From assembly GCA_002162685.1 (NCBI GenBank), contig MAAQ01000016.1, positions 1-64,000 on the forward strand: a stretch of 64,000 nucleotides of DNA, given 5' to 3'. The position numbers and the translations under genes are program-made. Numbering within the stretch: position 1 is the stretch's first letter; every line of letters begins with the position of its first letter. Under the pieces are notes generated by a model. That model did no database searches. It had not been told where the DNA came from and worked only from the letters and a program-made list of their open reading frames with translations. Shown here piece by piece: positions 56,002 through 64,000 of this stretch. This stretch comes from Flavobacteriales bacterium 33_180_T64 (GTDB lineage Bacteria > Bacteroidota > Bacteroidia > Flavobacteriales > Flavobacteriaceae).

Positions 56002-57279
56002 ATGAAAAAAGTATTACAATTTATAATCCTTTTACTAACTATTTCAGTAATTGGACAGAACACATATTTGCATTGCGGAAAATTAATTGATACTAAAAAC
56101 GGTAAAACGTTATCACAAAAAACGATTGTAGTTTCGGGAGATAAAATCATTGCAGTTGAAAATGGATATATTGATGCTAAGACTTCTGAAGATATTGTAA
56201 TAGATCTAAAAGATAAAACAGTAATGCCAGGACTTATTGATATGCATGTTCATATTGAACAAGAATTTGGTCCTAGAACTAGATTAGAACGTTATATTTT
56301 GAATGAAGCCGATATTGCTTTTAATTCTGTAGCTTATGCAGAACGAACATTATTGTCTGGGTTTACAACTGTTAGAGATTTAGGTGGTACAGGTGTAAAT
56401 ATTTCAGTAAAAAACGCAATTGCAGCAAATAAAATAGATGGCCCGCGAATTTTTACTGCTGGTAAAATTATTAGTTCTACAGGAGGCCATGGCGATCATA
56501 CTAATGGAGCAAAAAAACACCTTCTAGAAGATCCAGGTCCTGAAGATGGTGTTGTAAATAGTGTTGAAGATGCTAAAAAGGCAGTAAGACAACGTTATAA
56601 GAATGGAGCAGATTTGATTAAAATTACAGCAACAGGAGGCGTGTTAAGTGTAGCAAAAAGTGGTGATAATCCTCAGTTTACTATAGAAGAAGTTAAAGCT
56701 ATTTGTGATACTGCTAAAGATTATGGAATGCATGTTGCAGCTCATGCTCATGGTGATGAAGGTATGAAGCGTGCTATTATTGGAGGTGTTAAAACAATTG
56801 AACATGGCACATATATGAGTGATGAAACTATGGATTTGATGAAACAGTATAATGCTTTCCTGGTGCCGACAATAACTGCCGGTAAAGAAGTAGAAGAAAA
56901 AGCTAAAATAAAAGGCTTCTATCCTGATATAGTAGTCCCAAAGGCATTAGCCGTTGGACCACAAATACAAGGCACTTTTGCAAAGGCTTATAAAAGAGGT
57001 GTTGCTATCGCTTTTGGTACAGATGCAGGCGTTTTTAAGCATGGTAATAGTGGGAAAGAGTTTGGATATATGGTAGAAGCAGGTATGCCTGCCATAGAAA
57101 CGATTCAAAGTGCTACCATTACAAATGCAATGTTGCTTCAGATGGAACAAGAGCTTGGACAAATAAAAGAAGGTTTTATTGCAGATATCATTGCCGTAAA
57201 TGATGATCCAACTAAAAACATAAAGACGATGGAAAATGTAGTTTTTGTTATGAAAGAAGGAAAAGTTTACAAGAACTAG
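56002..57279 (+). CDS. Exported amidohydrolase
   Basis: I use the ATG at 56002 (425 residues), which opens a signal peptide (ending at SVIGQ). It is a metal-dependent hydrolase of the imidazolonepropionase-like / Xaa-Pro dipeptidase group: MPGLIDMHVHIEQ (HxH metal site), GLTTV-like GFTTVRDLGG, HAHGDEG, IEHGTYM, and AFGTDAGVFKHG with the metal Asp. Such periplasmic enzymes cleave N-acyl amino acids or dipeptides. It is third in a run with the aminotransferase and galE and ends at a strong terminator. Confidence 0.88.
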   Translation: MKKVLQFIILLLTISVIGQNTYLHCGKLIDTKNGKTLSQKTIVVSGDKIIAVENGYIDAKTSEDIVIDLKDKTVMPGLIDMHVHIEQEFGPRTRLERYILNEADIAFNSVAYAERTLLSGFTTVRDLGGTGVNISVKNAIAANKIDGPRIFTAGKIISSTGGHGDHTNGAKKHLLEDPGPEDGVVNSVEDAKKAVRQRYKNGADLIKITATGGVLSVAKSGDNPQFTIEEVKAICDTAKDYGMHVAAHAHGDEGMKRAIIGGVKTIEHGTYMSDETMDLMKQYNAFLVPTITAGKEVEEKAKIKGFYPDIVVPKALAVGPQIQGTFAKAYKRGVAIAFGTDAGVFKHGNSGKEFGYMVEAGMPAIETIQSATITNAMLLQMEQELGQIKEGFIADIIAVNDDPTKNIKTMENVVFVMKEGKVYKN

Positions 57280-57296
57280 GTTTAAAATTATAGTTA

Positions 57297-57334
57297 TAAA
57301 AAAAGCCTCTTTTGTTTAAAGAGGCTTTTTTTTA
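57297..57334. terminator. Bidirectional terminator
   Basis: AAAGCCTCTTT/AAAGAGGCTTT with A- and T-runs, between the convergent amidohydrolase and lspA genes. Confidence 0.85.
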
Positions 57335-57336
57335 TT

Positions 57337-57834
57337 TTAAGCCATTATTTTTTTCTTTTTGGAGAATAGTGTTACGTATAGAAGAACAAACATTCCAAAG
57401 GTAACAGACATGTCTGCCACATTAAAAATCCCAGTTCGTAATGTATCATTAATATGTAAGTAAAAGAAATCTGTTACTTTTCCAAAGGCAATGCGATCAA
57501 AAACATTAGCTATTCCTCCACCAGCAATACAGCAAAGCGCAATTAGACTTAGTTTGTCTTGAGCCTTGTTGGTCATAATATAGTAGACTAAGTAGCCTAA
57601 AACAGCTATAGGTAGCACTAATAAAAATATGAGTTTTAGAGTTGGGTTCATATCACTTCCCATACCTAAAAATGCACCAGTATTATCAACATTCATCATT
57701 TGGAAAAAATCACCAATGACATTAATGCGTTCACTTGGGTCAATGTTCGCTCTAACTATAACTTTTGAAATTTGGTCAATAGCGATATTGAACACGATTA
57801 GCAAGATAATTCCTGCTGTTCTAGAAATCTTCAT
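57337..57834 (-). CDS. lspA: Lipoprotein signal peptidase (signal peptidase II)
   Basis: A 165-residue inner-membrane aspartyl protease with four helices that cleaves prolipoprotein signal peptides. The two catalytic Asp residues lie in GGIANVFDRI and IFNVADMSVTFG; AIDQISKVIV and NTGAFLGMG are also conserved. It trims the many lipoproteins encoded in this window. Confidence 0.95.
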   Translation of the reverse strand: MKISRTAGIILLIVFNIAIDQISKVIVRANIDPSERINVIGDFFQMMNVDNTGAFLGMGSDMNPTLKLIFLLVLPIAVLGYLVYYIMTNKAQDKLSLIALCCIAGGGIANVFDRIAFGKVTDFFYLHINDTLRTGIFNVADMSVTFGMFVLLYVTLFSKKKKIMA

Positions 57835-57838
57835 AAAA

Positions 57839-58732
57839 TTAAGCGTTTAAGTCTAAGATAGCTGAGGCTGTTTGGGTTTCTCTATTAATTTTTTTAACGA
57901 GACCTTGTAATACTTTTCCAGGACCAACTTCTGTAAAGTGAGATGCACCATCAGTAAGCATTTGTTGTACCGATTGTGTCCAACGTACAGGAGCCGTTAA
58001 TTGAGAGATTAAATTTGCTTTAATTTCATTTTCATCAATTACAGCAGATGCCGTTACATTTTGATATATCGGACATTTAGGTTTGCTAAATAATGTGTTT
58101 TCAATAGCTGCAGCTAATTCTTCTCGAGCAGGTTCCATTAAAGGGGAGTGAAATGCGCCACCTACAGGTAATACTAAAGCACGACGAGCACCTTCTTCTT
58201 TTAATGTTTCACAGGCTTTATTAATGGCATCAATTTCTCCTGAAATTACTAATTGACCTGGGCAATTATAGTTTGCAGGAACGACAATACCTTCAGTTGT
58301 TGCGCATATTTTTTCGACAATAGCATCATCCAATCCTAAAACGGCAGCCATAGTACTTGGTTGTAATTCGCATGCTTTTTGCATGGCTTGAGCACGTTGA
58401 GAGACTAATTTTAATCCGTCTTCAAAGTTTAAAGTTCCGTTAGCTACCAATGCAGAGAATTCTCCAAGGGAATGTCCTGCAACCATATCTGGTTTAAAAC
58501 TATCACCTAAAGTTTTAGCTAGAATAACTGAATGTAAAAAAATAGCTGGTTGTGTGACTTTAGTTTCTTTTAAGTCTTCAGCAGAACCTTCAAACATGAT
58601 GTCTGTGATATGAAAACCTAAGAGGTCATTTGCTTTTTCAAATAGCTCTTGAGCTAATGGAGAGTTTTCGTATAAATCAAGACCCATTCCTGAGAATTGT
58701 GCGCCTTGACCTGGAAATATATATGCATTCAT
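57839..58732 (-). CDS. fabD: Malonyl CoA-acyl carrier protein transacylase
   Basis: I use the ATG at 58732 (MNAYIFPGQGAQFSGMG), the family start; three more upstream codons are possible. It moves malonyl from CoA to ACP for fatty-acid synthesis. The nucleophile motif GHSLGEFSALVA, the Arg in SQRAQAMQ, and the catalytic His in GGAFHSPLM are present. It precedes lspA by 4 bp. Confidence 0.96.
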   Translation of the reverse strand: MNAYIFPGQGAQFSGMGLDLYENSPLAQELFEKANDLLGFHITDIMFEGSAEDLKETKVTQPAIFLHSVILAKTLGDSFKPDMVAGHSLGEFSALVANGTLNFEDGLKLVSQRAQAMQKACELQPSTMAAVLGLDDAIVEKICATTEGIVVPANYNCPGQLVISGEIDAINKACETLKEEGARRALVLPVGGAFHSPLMEPAREELAAAIENTLFSKPKCPIYQNVTASAVIDENEIKANLISQLTAPVRWTQSVQQMLTDGASHFTEVGPGKVLQGLVKKINRETQTASAILDLNA

Positions 58733-58808
58733 TATAATCAAATTTTATGCGACAAAAATAGGAATAATATCTTAAAATAAAACGTAAGCTAATTAAGTCA
58801 AAATAAAT

Positions 58809-60368
58809 TTATAAATGTCCAGTTGCAGCTTCAGCACAACGTTCACCATCCATAGCTGCTGAAACTATTCCGCCAGCATATCCACCACCTTCACCACAAG
58901 GAAATAGATTGGTGATTTCAGGATGTGCTAAAGTCTCATTTCTTGGAATATTTACTGGTGATGAGGTTCTAGATTCGACACCAATAATATTGGCTTCAGA
59001 GGTATAATAGCCTTCCATTTTTTCTCCAAAAGCCTTAAAACCCTTCCGAAGCGAACCTCCAATTAGTTTTGGTAATAACGAATGTAATGGTGCTGATTTC
59101 AATCCAGGTTGATAAGACGTAGGGTTTAAATTAGAAGATAGATTGCCTTCAACGAAATCGGTTAATCGTTGTGCTGGAGCTGTTTGTGTTCTTCCTCCAG
59201 CTGTGAATGCTAACCGCTCTAAGTCTTTTTGGTATTCTAGTCCTTTAAGTGCTCCATGATGCTCATATTTATAAAGATCTTTATCGGCATTAATTTCAAC
59301 CACGATACCAGAATTAGCATATTCATTATCTCGTTTTGAAGGAGACATACCATTTATAACAATTTCACCATTAGCGGTTGCTGCTGGAACAATGAATCCG
59401 CCAGGACACATGCAAAAAGAATACACCCCTCTGTTATTCACTTGCTGGACTAAACTATAAGCAGCTGCGGGTAATAATTCGTCTCTTTTTTCACCTTTAC
59501 AATGGTATTGAATACCATCAATAATAGCTTGCGGATGTTCTACTCGAACTCCCATGGCAAACGATTTTGCTTCTAGCTGAATGTCTTTTTCGTTTAATAA
59601 GTAATAGATGTCACGAGCAGAATGACCAGTTGCTAAAATAATTTTTTCAGTGTCTAGTTCATTCCCGTTTTGTAACGTGATTGATTTTATTAGGCTGTTT
59701 TTAATATTGAAATCGGTAACTCGTGTTTCAAAATGAACTTCGCCTCCGTATTTTAAAATAGTTTCACGAATATTCGTAACCACTTTTGGAAGTTTATTTG
59801 TCCCTATATGTGGATGTGCATCAACTAAAATTTGATCTGTTGCGCCATGGTACACTAAATTTTCAAAGATCTTTCTAACATCTCCACGTTTCAAGCTTCT
59901 TGTATATAATTTTCCATCACTATAGGTTCCTGCGCCACCTTCTCCAAAGCAGTAATTAGAATCTTCGTTAACAAAATGGTCTTGGTTAATCGCTTTTAAA
60001 TCACGACGTCTGTCTTGAACATTTTTTCCGCGCTCAAGAACGATAGGTTTAAAACCGAGTTCAATACATCGTAAAGCAGCATACATTCCTGCAGGTCCAA
60101 AACCTATAATATGAATTGGCTTTGCATTAGAGACATCTTTGTAGTCAAATGTATAAGAAGAGTTTTCAGGAACAGGTTCATTGATATAAACTTCGACTTT
60201 ATAATTTAAAATGATACGTTTCTTGCGCGCATCAACAGATTTACGCAATACTTTTACTGCTGAAATATCTTCTTTTTTAACATGGAGAGCCTGAGACGCT
60301 TTATAGACTAAAATATCTGCTTGTCGTTCTTCATGAAGAGTAATGCGTAATTGTAGTTGTTTGATCAT
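58809..60368 (-). CDS. FAD-dependent oxidoreductase (COG2509 type)
   Basis: A 519-residue flavoprotein. After an N-terminal segment of about 85 residues it shows the dinucleotide-binding GFGPAGMYAALRC, VLERGKNVQDRRRD, CFGEGGAGTYSDGKLYTR, the second FAD contact ATGHSARDIY, and CGEGGGYAGGIVSAAMDG near the end. The family is annotated as an uncharacterised NAD(P)/FAD-utilising dehydrogenase. The substrate is unknown. It lies upstream of fabD on the same strand. Confidence 0.9.
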   Translation of the reverse strand: MIKQLQLRITLHEERQADILVYKASQALHVKKEDISAVKVLRKSVDARKKRIILNYKVEVYINEPVPENSSYTFDYKDVSNAKPIHIIGFGPAGMYAALRCIELGFKPIVLERGKNVQDRRRDLKAINQDHFVNEDSNYCFGEGGAGTYSDGKLYTRSLKRGDVRKIFENLVYHGATDQILVDAHPHIGTNKLPKVVTNIRETILKYGGEVHFETRVTDFNIKNSLIKSITLQNGNELDTEKIILATGHSARDIYYLLNEKDIQLEAKSFAMGVRVEHPQAIIDGIQYHCKGEKRDELLPAAAYSLVQQVNNRGVYSFCMCPGGFIVPAATANGEIVINGMSPSKRDNEYANSGIVVEINADKDLYKYEHHGALKGLEYQKDLERLAFTAGGRTQTAPAQRLTDFVEGNLSSNLNPTSYQPGLKSAPLHSLLPKLIGGSLRKGFKAFGEKMEGYYTSEANIIGVESRTSSPVNIPRNETLAHPEITNLFPCGEGGGYAGGIVSAAMDGERCAEAATGHL

Positions 60369-60390
60369 GAGATAATATAGTTATTACGAT

Positions 60391-61545
60391 TTAATTTGGG
60401 CAATATTTATAGTATTCAGTGAGGATAATTTCATGTAATCTATGAGTGCTATCGTTAATTCTATTAGATAAACTTGAGCAAATAACGATTCTGTCCTCAA
60501 TAGGAATATTTTCTAGTGCTGTGTTTTTGTATTTTTTTAATAATGTCAAAACACCATAATATTTTGCAGCATAATTAAGAGGTTCAATATTTAAAACATG
60601 AGTAAAGTCATTTAAAGCAAGTTCATAGTCATCTTTTATTAAATAAATAATTCCTCTAGATAAATAATAATCGTCGAGTAGAATCTCTTTTTTAATTAAT
60701 GCATTAAATTGATAATAACAGTCATTAATCTTTCTTAGTTTTCTTTTACTCAATTTTTCTATTCCGAAAACATGTTCTATAATTTGATGCCCATCACTGA
60801 GTCTTTGAATGTATTTTAGTTCATCATTTTTACTTTCAAATTCAGATTGATTATTACTTTTTTGTTTTAATGATCCATTTGAATAGTATTCAGAAATGAT
60901 ACCGTTTAGAGTTCCATTTTTATAATAACCTTTACGCTTTATTTTTTCGTTTGGAAAATATTCAACGAATTCTCCATTTTTTTTACCTTCTACATATTTA
61001 ATTGTAGATTTTCTGTTACCATTGCTATAATAATTGGTTTGAATTCCAGCTAGAGAGTTATTGATAAAATTTCTCAGATTAGAGAGGCTCCCATCTCTAT
61101 AATAATATTTAACAAGTCCTTGAACTTTACCGTCTTTTATAAAACCCTCTTCTTTTTTTATGCCATTAAAATAGTAATTAATATAAGGGCCATTATAAGG
61201 TTTGTTTTTATAATACCAAGAACTATAATCAGTAGTCATCTTTCGTGTTGTAGGAATTCCTTTTAAACTATCCAATCTATTAATATATCTATTGGTTAAA
61301 ATATATGTGAGACTATCAGTATTATAAAAGCCGAGATGTTTAATTCTATTTTTATTCGTAATGTAGCTGACAGAATGAATCTCTGATTTATCAATAAAGA
61401 AATTTTTACCGTGCACCTTTGTTTCAACTAGAATACTGTCAATAATAAATCTATTAGAGTGCTGAGCATTGACAAGAAATGATAATGTTAGCACTAAAAT
61501 GGCTATAAGGTTTTTAAGCAATTTTTTCTTATTATTTTCTCTCAT
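60391..61545 (-). CDS. YwqK/MORN-like repeat protein
   Basis: A 384-residue exported protein (signal ending at LVNAQ). The middle (about 110-235) has five or so YwqK-type MORN variants (GPYINYYFNGIKKEEGF, GLVKYYYRDGSLSNL, GIQTNYYSNGNRKS, GEFVEYFPNEKIKRKG). A C-terminal TPR-like part follows (about 285-345). Names such as toxin-antitoxin YwqK family antitoxin are used for this repeat, but I see no toxin partner here. The start overlaps the end of the 2TM-DHFR gene by 14 bp, so the two are translationally linked. Confidence 0.8.
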   Translation of the reverse strand: MRENNKKKLLKNLIAILVLTLSFLVNAQHSNRFIIDSILVETKVHGKNFFIDKSEIHSVSYITNKNRIKHLGFYNTDSLTYILTNRYINRLDSLKGIPTTRKMTTDYSSWYYKNKPYNGPYINYYFNGIKKEEGFIKDGKVQGLVKYYYRDGSLSNLRNFINNSLAGIQTNYYSNGNRKSTIKYVEGKKNGEFVEYFPNEKIKRKGYYKNGTLNGIISEYYSNGSLKQKSNNQSEFESKNDELKYIQRLSDGHQIIEHVFGIEKLSKRKLRKINDCYYQFNALIKKEILLDDYYLSRGIIYLIKDDYELALNDFTHVLNIEPLNYAAKYYGVLTLLKKYKNTALENIPIEDRIVICSSLSNRINDSTHRLHEIILTEYYKYCPN

Positions 61546-62461
61546 AGGTTAAAAACGTAAATGAGAACTTATGTTTTTCATCTATAGAATGTTCCTTTCT
61601 ATGTATTTCTTTCCAAATAGAGATATCTATTTCTGGAAAAAAAGTATCTGCATTTTCAAAACTGTGATGTACACGAGTGATTTCGATTTTATCAACTAAA
61701 GCCATCGATTGTTTATAGATTTCTCCACCACCAATAATAAATGGTTGTTTGTCATGACGAGCAGCATCAAGTGCATCTTCCATATTATTAACAACGATCA
61801 CACCATCAGGAGCCTTATAGCTGCCCTGTCTTGTAATCACAATATGTGTGCGATTTGGTAGTGGCTTAGGGAAACTTTCAAACGTTTTACGCCCCATGAT
61901 AATGTGATGGCCATTTGTTAATGATTTAAACCGTTTAAGGTCATCACTTAAATGCCAGATGAGGTCATTATCTTTTCCTATAGCATTGTTTTCTCCAGCA
62001 GCTACAATAATAGTTAACTCAGATTTTTTTTTTTGATTTGAAGACGAATTTTCTAAAGAGGCATTGTATGCTTGCGATTTAGCAATTTCGGTTTCTTCCT
62101 TTAAAAATTGCTGCTTTAGTTTTTCGATACGTTCTTGTTGTTTCGCAACTAATACTTCGCGTTGTTGATCTTCCCAGTCTTTTCCCATAAACTTATGAGT
62201 AATAAAAACACTTACGGTATGATATATAAAAAAACATAACCATAATACTATTGCAATAACAAACCATTCGAGTCCAGCAATTTTAAAATCTTTTCCAATC
62301 CCTAAAACCGTATTGGCTACTATTAAAAATACAGCGCCAATTAAAAATACAATAAAATGAATATACACACGCTTTTTTTGTTTAATGCGTTTTTCTGCAT
62401 ATTTAATTAATGCTAATTGTGCTGCATCTATTTGAGGAATCTGCTTTTTTTTTCCAAACAT
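61532..62461 (-). CDS. Fusion of a 2TM membrane domain and dihydrofolate reductase
   Basis: A 309-residue protein. Residues about 13-110 are a 2TM domain with two membrane helices (VYIHFIVFLIGAVFLIVANT and WFVIAIVLWLCFFIYHTVSV) and the HKFMGKDWEDQ end. A coiled linker follows (about 105-145), then full DHFR (148-309): IVAAGENNAIGKDNDLIWHL with the catalytic Asp in LSDDLKRFKSL, IMGRKTFESFPKPLPNR, and IIGGGEIYKQ. DHFR reduces dihydrofolate for thymidylate synthase, encoded two genes upstream. DHFR is normally soluble, so this one should be anchored in the membrane. Confidence 0.9.
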   Translation of the reverse strand: MFGKKKQIPQIDAAQLALIKYAEKRIKQKKRVYIHFIVFLIGAVFLIVANTVLGIGKDFKIAGLEWFVIAIVLWLCFFIYHTVSVFITHKFMGKDWEDQQREVLVAKQQERIEKLKQQFLKEETEIAKSQAYNASLENSSSNQKKKSELTIIVAAGENNAIGKDNDLIWHLSDDLKRFKSLTNGHHIIMGRKTFESFPKPLPNRTHIVITRQGSYKAPDGVIVVNNMEDALDAARHDKQPFIIGGGEIYKQSMALVDKIEITRVHHSFENADTFFPEIDISIWKEIHRKEHSIDEKHKFSFTFLTYERK

Positions 62462-62502
62462 AAATCAAAAATTTATAAATGTAAAGTTAGTCTTTTTAAC
62501 GC

Positions 62503-62531
62503 GAAAAAAACACTTTCAATTTGAAAGCACT
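62503..62531 (-). terminator. Weak terminator after the TonB_C protein gene
   Basis: On the minus strand GCTTTCAA-A-TTGAAAGT followed by a T-run, after the stop at 62559. Confidence 0.45.
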
Positions 62532-62558
62532 CTTGAGTTATTTGATACGTTTTAAACT

Positions 62559-63401
62559 TTATTGAAAGTAAATGGTCATTAATAAACGAAAAGGAACATC
62601 AACAGGTTTGCCATCAATAGTGCCAGGTTTTTTAAACTTCGGAAGGCGTTTAGCTAGCCTTATAGCTTCAATTGCAATAGCTTTGTGGTTTGCTTTTGCA
62701 TTTACTTGTTCTATTTTTCCTTTTTTGTTGATAATAAAATCTAACTGAAATTTTGTAGACTGTTCTAGAGGGAAGACGCGATCAGCCATTTCATAATCGA
62801 AATTCAACTTTATGAAGTCTATGATTTTTTTAGACGTACATCGCTTAGCATTTTCATAGTTAAAACCTTCATTGCAACTTCTGAAAATCGGATACACAGC
62901 AGTACTTTTGTCAATAATAGTATTGGTTTTATTTAGGTGTTTAGATGCAGTCATTTCAACTTTGAGCGGTAAAGCATAAGGCACTTTTACGGGTTTACCG
63001 TCTAGCATGCCTGGTGTCATTTGAGGTATCATTTTGATAACTCTAACAGCTTCCTTTTCTATAGAAGGATGTGGTCCTTTAGCCTTAACATCAACAACAT
63101 TACCTTGTTTGTTAATTTTGAAAATAACAGAAATGGAAATCATACCTGGGTTTAAATTTGCATTTTTATCAAGTATGGTATTGAAATTGGATTGTATCAA
63201 TTGACCAACTTTTTCAGACATACATTTTTTTTTATCCAAATTAGTAGTTCTATTTTCACAGTCCTTATAAATTGGAATGCTTTCTGTTGCTGTAAGAGAT
63301 ACAGATTCTTCTTCACTCTCTATAGGAATAGGTAATGTTATTTCTTGTGCAAATAGAGATAGACTCAAAAAGAATATTGTGATAGAAAATAAATGTTTCA
63401 T
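62559..63401 (-). CDS. Exported protein with two TonB C-terminal domains
   Basis: A 280-residue protein with a cleavable signal peptide and no lasting membrane anchor. Two similar halves each show a Cys pair (CENRTTNLDKKKC; CNEGFNYENAKRC), a helix, and a TonB_C fold with a PGMLDGKPVKVPYALPLK or PGTIDGKPVDVPFRLLMT end. TonB C-terminal domains bind TonB-box receptors; as there is no Pro-rich spanning segment, it is not a normal energy transducer. It lies between thyA (5-bp gap) and the 2TM-DHFR gene. Confidence 0.8.
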   Translation of the reverse strand: MKHLFSITIFFLSLSLFAQEITLPIPIESEEESVSLTATESIPIYKDCENRTTNLDKKKCMSEKVGQLIQSNFNTILDKNANLNPGMISISVIFKINKQGNVVDVKAKGPHPSIEKEAVRVIKMIPQMTPGMLDGKPVKVPYALPLKVEMTASKHLNKTNTIIDKSTAVYPIFRSCNEGFNYENAKRCTSKKIIDFIKLNFDYEMADRVFPLEQSTKFQLDFIINKKGKIEQVNAKANHKAIAIEAIRLAKRLPKFKKPGTIDGKPVDVPFRLLMTIYFQ

Positions 63402-63406
63402 ATAAA

Positions 63407-64000
63407 TTATACGGCAACAATGCCTTTAATATGTGGATGTGGGTTATAATCTTCTAGCGTGAAATCTTCAAATTTAAAATCGAAGATATCTTTTACGTCA
63501 GGATTCAATTTCATTTTAGGTAATGGTCTAATATCTCTAGATAATTGTAATTCTAATTGCTCAAAATGATTGCTGTATATATGTGCGTCACCAAAGGTGT
63601 GAATAAACTCTCCAGCTTCGTAACCACATACTTGTGCCATCATCATAGTGAATAGTGCATAAGAACCAATATTAAAAGGGACACCTAAAAAGATGTCGGC
63701 GCTTCGTTGGTATAGCTGGCAAGATAACTTTCCGTTAGCCACATAAAATTGAAAAAAAGCATGACAAGGCGGTAAGGCAGCTTTACCATTAGCTACATTT
63801 TCACTAAATGATTTTGAGGTATCAGGTAGTACAGAAGGGTTCCAGGCAGAGACCAACATACGACGACTGTTAGGATTGTTTTTTAGTGTGTGAATGACAT
63901 CTTTAATCTGATCAATATCATCGCTGTTCCAGTTACGCCATTGATGACCATACACAGGACCTAAATCGCCATTATCATCTGCCCATTCATTCCAGATACG
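63407..64000 (-). CDS. thyA: Thymidylate synthase (5' part beyond the window)
   Basis: The minus-strand frame is open to the window edge ([20 protein letters not shown]), so the gene begins outside. It makes dTMP from dUMP using methylene-tetrahydrofolate. The catalytic Cys is in [32 protein letters not shown] and [12 protein letters not shown] are also diagnostic. The product dihydrofolate is recycled by the DHFR fusion encoded two genes downstream. Confidence 0.96.
   Translation of the reverse strand, partial: RIWNEWADDNGDLGPVYGHQWRNWNSDDIDQIKDVIHTLKNNPNSRRMLVSAWNPSVLPDTSKSFSENVANGKAALPPCHAFFQFYVANGKLSCQLYQRSADIFLGVPFNIGSYALFTMMMAQVCGYEAGEFIHTFGDAHIYSNHFEQLELQLSRDIRPLPKMKLNPDVKDIFDFKFEDFTLEDYNPHPHIKGIVAV

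Noticed and set aside
60391-61545. Antitoxin of a toxin-antitoxin pair
   Set aside because: The repeat is often labelled YwqK antitoxin, but the protein is exported, carries TPR-like repeats and has no toxin partner beside it.

Overview
The window looks like a chromosome segment from a marine-type Flavobacteriaceae (Bacteroidota). The evidence is very AT-rich DNA, a type IX secretion (T9SS) type B sorting domain next to a PorP/SprF protein, a short 287-residue primary sigma factor, promoters of the Bacteroidota TTTG/TAnnTTTG type, and the gene order CBS-nadK-DUF6089-uppS-bamA-ompH-ompH, which I know from this family. No species is assigned.

Region by region. 1-1.3 kb: end of a T9SS-secreted protein and its PorP/SprF partner. 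1.3-7.2 kb: three envelope genes (VWA lipoprotein, rhodanese, SIMPL) divergent from a TPR-histidine kinase/LytTR regulator pair, with three 21-bp-phased direct repeats between them. 7.2-16 kb: an 84-bp heptamer array, gamma carbonic anhydrase, murI, and the outer-membrane biogenesis operon. 16-24.8 kb: pdxJ, hydrolase, tig-clpP-clpX, and a frameshifted small gene. 25-38 kb: housekeeping genes (GH3-like, rpsU, rpoD, AsmA-like, queuosine precursor transporter, folK-deoxynucleoside kinase fusion, mutS) and a partial duplication of a TrmH-family gene interrupted by a REP-like sequence. 38.4-38.6 kb: tRNA-Gly(GCC) and tRNA-Leu(TAA).

38.6-51.8 kb is a tRNA-Leu-targeted integrated element. The intact tRNA-Leu lies at the left end. 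A 95-bp copy of its 3' part plus terminator, with one mismatch, lies at the right end beside a complete tyrosine recombinase. Its cargo is a two-gene secreted RHS/YD-repeat system of 1073 and 1477 residues. The second protein ends in a papain-like (NlpC/P60 or CHAP-type) candidate toxin domain and is followed at once by a lipoprotein that I propose as a periplasmic immunity protein. The cargo is bracketed by two truncated RadC/JAB gene stubs on the same strand. Remnants of a Dam-type (D12) DNA adenine methylase and of a second integrase tail mark older elements. A more decayed tRNA-Leu fragment further right suggests repeated use of this site. A secreted trypsin-like protease and an outer-membrane protein are also aboard.

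52-64 kb: a charged repetitive lipoprotein, waaA, sugar genes (DegT aminotransferase, galE), a secreted amidohydrolase, lspA, fabD, an FAD oxidoreductase, a YwqK-like protein, a 2TM-dihydrofolate reductase fusion, a double TonB_C protein, and thyA running off the right edge. All functions are inferred from sequence reading without database searches.
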